Of a DNA stretch of 64,000 nucleotides, positions 62,601 through 64,000 are shown piece by piece. Made by a program: the position numbers and the translations under genes. The stretch spans positions 91,755 to 155,754 of the forward strand of contig NZ_LAQU01000012.1 of NCBI RefSeq assembly GCF_000970345.1. The letters are read 5' to 3'. Origin of the DNA: Robbsia andropogonis (GTDB lineage: Bacteria > Pseudomonadota > Gammaproteobacteria > Burkholderiales > Burkholderiaceae). The stretch's first letter is position 1; the number at the start of each line of letters is the position of its first letter. The notes beneath the pieces were generated by a model. It searched no databases, was not told the DNA's origin, and saw only the letters and a program-made list of their open reading frames with translations.

Positions 62601-63145
62601 TTTTCGGTCTCGCGACGGCGTTCCTTGTATTTCGATACACCGGCTGCTTCTTCCAGGAACACGCGCAGCTCCTCGGGCTTGGCCTCGATGAGGCGCGCGA
62701 TCATGCCCTGGCCGATGATCGCGTACGCACGCGGTCCAAGGCCGGTACCGAGAAAAATGTCCTGGATATCGCGCCGGCGCGCCGGCAGGTTGTTGATGTA
62801 GTAGCTCGATGTGCCGTCGCGCGTCAGTACACGCTTGACGGAGATCTCGGCATACTGTCCCCACTGCCCGCCGGCACGGTGACCACTGTTGTCGAAGACC
62901 AGTTCGACGCTGGCCCGACTCCCGGGTTTGCGGTTGGTCGAACCGTTGAAGATGACGTCCTGCATCGACTCGCCACGCAATTCGGAAGCGCGCGATTCGC
63001 CCAGCACCCACCGGACGGCGTCGATGATGTTCGATTTGCCGCAGCCGTTCGGCCCCACGACACCCACGAGTTGCCCGGGCACCTGAAAGTGCGTCGGATC
63101 GACGAAGGATTTGAAGCCGGCTAGTTTGATCGAGGTAAGACGCAC
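59630..63145 (-). CDS. smc: Chromosome segregation protein SMC
   Basis: This 1171-residue ATPase has an N-terminal Walker A GPNGCGKSNIIDAVRWVLGE (residues about 32-50), two very long coiled-coil arms, a hinge near the middle (about 500-650) and a C-terminal signature and Walker B (HLLSGGEKALTATALVFAMF, PFCLLDEVDAPLDDANTERY). It organises and segregates the chromosome with ScpA/ScpB. GTG 63145 (VRLTSIKLAGFKSFVDPTHF) is the family start; the frame continuing to 63379 is not coding. Confidence 0.96.
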   Translation of the reverse strand: MRLTSIKLAGFKSFVDPTHFQVPGQLVGVVGPNGCGKSNIIDAVRWVLGESRASELRGESMQDVIFNGSTNRKPGSRASVELVFDNSGHRAGGQWGQYAEISVKRVLTRDGTSSYYINNLPARRRDIQDIFLGTGLGPRAYAIIGQGMIARLIEAKPEELRVFLEEAAGVSKYKERRRETENRLQDTRENLTRVEDIVRELDANLEKLEAQAAVAANFRDLQQEGEEKQQLLWLLRQTEAEAERLRHQRQMEAAQNEVEAQTAKLREVERDLETLRVAHYSASDAVQAAQGRLYEANADVSKIEAEIRFIIDARNRVSAQVNTLESQRQQWQTQAQNARADADAADAALADAGARNEEAAAAAVTAADALPDLEQRWRDAQTHLTQARATIAASEQALKLEAAQRRNAEQQLQQLDMRRERLRNEANGLDVPDDAALEAARVALAEQEAIRDDALAALAEARQTVPALDAARREADQRLRDETTKIGQLDARLGALKALQQSVQTEGQVQPWLQKHELQDLPRLWKRLNVERGWETAVESVLRERLAALEISNLDWVKAFASDAPPAKLAFYSPPTAGRAAPVAEGLRPLASLIRIDEPGLRAVLTDWLAHAYAADDLAAALASRDTLPDGACLVVPAGHQVSRVGIALYAADSENAGMLARAQEIENLTREVRAQALLADDAKLHAGRAEAAHTEAVTREAALRQQADAATRDAHALQLTALKLNQAHERFTSRHTQISEELDEIAAQVDEQRAICETAEAAFEQHDQALAESQAAFEDQQVAFERLQRELDDARRALRELERAAQDAGFEERNLRARIEELRRSIDVCGEQLERIDAELEEARIELAGIEDKTQDTGLQEALEVRTAREQALASARTELDDLTGRLRGADEQRLTTERSLQPLRERITECQLKEQAARLSAEQFGEQLQAVQIDLDALRARLTPDLKASWLQGEVTRINNAIQALGAVNMAALEELRAARERKTFLDSQSADLTSAIETLEDAIRKIDQETRQLLQSTFDEVNRHFSEMFPRLFGGGQAKLQMTGDEILDSGVQVMAQPPGKKNSTIHLLSGGEKALTATALVFAMFQLNPAPFCLLDEVDAPLDDANTERYANLVRAMSDKTQFLFISHNKIAMEMAQQLIGVTMQEQGVSRIVAVDMESAAGFVENR

Positions 63146-63405
63146 GGGATCGTAACGGGTTTGCCAAAAAAGTCGTAAACGGATCGCCGGCGCCAAGGCC
63201 GACAAGAATGCAACGGATGATACCATCGCGACCGGCCCCGTTCCGCACCCGACACACCCCGAACGGGCATACGGCGCAGAACAACGCGACGATTTCATGA
63301 CATTCGACGAAAATGGAGCCGGCGGCATGTCGCTCACGCGTGTACGGCGTGGACAAGCAGGCGGAACATTGCCACACATGGCGCGGCGCGCCGGACCGCG
63401 CGAGG

Positions 63406-63411
63406 TATAAT
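63406..63411 (+). promoter_or_regulatory. Candidate -10 element for dapC
   Basis: A perfect TATAAT lies 20 bases before ATG 63431. No convincing -35 is visible at 16-18 bases upstream. If used, transcription would start only a few bases before the first start codon. Confidence 0.5.
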
Positions 63412-63430
63412 CGATGCCCTCTGCCTGACA

Positions 63431-64000
63431 ATGGCATCTATCTCCCTCGCCTGTCCGCTATCCGACCCGATTGCCGTGAATCCGCTCCTCCAGAAGCTTC
63501 AGCCCTATCCTTTTGAAAAGTTGCGCCTGCTGTTTCGCGACGTTGTGCCACCCGCGACGCTGAAACCGATCAGCTTCGGCATCGGCGAGCCGAAACATCC
63601 GACGCCCCCTTTCATCCTGGAGGGTTACCAGAACGCCCTGGGCGGCCTGGCAGTCTATCCGGCCACCGCCGGCAGCGACGCGTTGCGGCAGGCCGCGGCC
63701 GATTGGCTGAAGAAGCGCTATCCGGCGATCGCGGCCAAGCCGGTGGACGCGGCAACGCAGATCCTGCCAGTCGCGGGTACGCGCGAAGCGCTTTTCTCGA
63801 TCGCGCAGACGGTGATCGATCCGTCCGCCGGCGACGCCATCGTGGTCTGCCCGAACCCCTTCTACCAGATCTACGAAGGCGCGGCCCTCCTCGCCGGCGC
63901 GACACCGTACTACGTGAACGCGGTGCCGGCACGCAATTTCGCGCCGGATTACGACAGCATTCCAGACACCGTCTGGGCCAAGACGCAGCTTGTCTATGTC
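63431..64000 (+). CDS. dapC: Succinyldiaminopimelate aminotransferase (partial, runs off window)
   Basis: The first 190 codons of a class I/II PLP aminotransferase of the lysine/diaminopimelate pathway. Motifs: NPLLQKLQPYPFEKLRLLFR, ISFGIGEPKHPTPPFILEGY, YPATAGSDALRQAAADWLKK and LPVAGTREALFSIAQTV. The family start corresponds better to GTG 63476 (VNPLLQKLQPYPFEKL) than to ATG 63431; neither has a Shine-Dalgarno sequence. Divergent from smc. The active-site lysine lies beyond the window. Confidence 0.9.
   Translation, partial: MASISLACPLSDPIAVNPLLQKLQPYPFEKLRLLFRDVVPPATLKPISFGIGEPKHPTPPFILEGYQNALGGLAVYPATAGSDALRQAAADWLKKRYPAIAAKPVDAATQILPVAGTREALFSIAQTVIDPSAGDAIVVCPNPFYQIYEGAALLAGATPYYVNAVPARNFAPDYDSIPDTVWAKTQLVYV

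Overview
The window looks like a stretch of the main chromosome of a Burkholderiaceae member (Betaproteobacteria; Burkholderia, Paraburkholderia or Robbsia-like). This is inferred from gene order and protein character, such as smpB/ratA-rnfH/guaB-guaA, ppsA/ppsR, the rpsB-tsf-pyrH-frr-uppS-cdsA-dxr-rseP-bamA-ompH-lpxD-fabZ-lpxA-lpxB-rnhB chain, and ligA-zipA-smc. No search was run, so the genus is not fixed. Most of the DNA is GC-rich, with one strikingly AT-rich spacer at about 7.38-7.99 kb.

Positions 1-19.5 kb are an accessory arm. It holds: a NAD-dependent epimerase/reductase gene broken by one in-frame stop, next to a divergent AraC regulator; a sulfur module (two half-size YeeE/YedE transporters plus a BigR-like ArsR repressor with two cysteines); a lone cyanase; a TonB-dependent receptor divergent from exbB-exbD-tonB-oppABCDF; a frameshifted short-chain fatty-acid transporter (atoE type); and a TetR-ydcZ-hydrolase operon whose start is abutted by a 19-bp perfect inverted repeat. 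Four loci in this arm are damaged or interrupted (epimerase, hydrolase remnant, tonB, atoE), while nothing in the core arm is visibly broken.

Positions 19.5-32 kb hold purine synthesis (guaA, guaB, with a membrane protein between them), a DMT exporter, rnfH-ratA divergent from smpB, a stomatin/NfeD pair, and PEP synthase (ppsA) divergent from its regulator ppsR. Rho-independent terminators are clear after guaA and ppsA and, bidirectionally, between ppsR and the next operon.

Positions 32-49 kb are one long minus-strand run coupling translation factors (rpsB, tsf, frr), UMP kinase, isoprenoid and phospholipid precursors (dxr, uppS, cdsA), outer-membrane biogenesis (rseP, bamA, ompH) and lipid A synthesis (lpxD, fabZ, lpxA, lpxB), ending with rnhB and a SpoU-type methyltransferase. 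Many junctions overlap by 1-8 bases, implying translational coupling.

Positions 49-64 kb hold map, glnD and a pseudouridine synthase with a huge basic low-complexity N-terminus on the plus strand, then def, ligA, zipA and smc on the minus strand, and the start of dapC running off the right edge.

The most interesting system is at 4.4-15.6 kb. An outer-membrane TonB-dependent receptor, its own energising complex and a complete oligopeptide-type ABC importer together form a potential surface-to-cytoplasm uptake route for an unknown peptide-like substrate. Its tonB gene is interrupted at a run of ten C residues that could act as an on/off switch.
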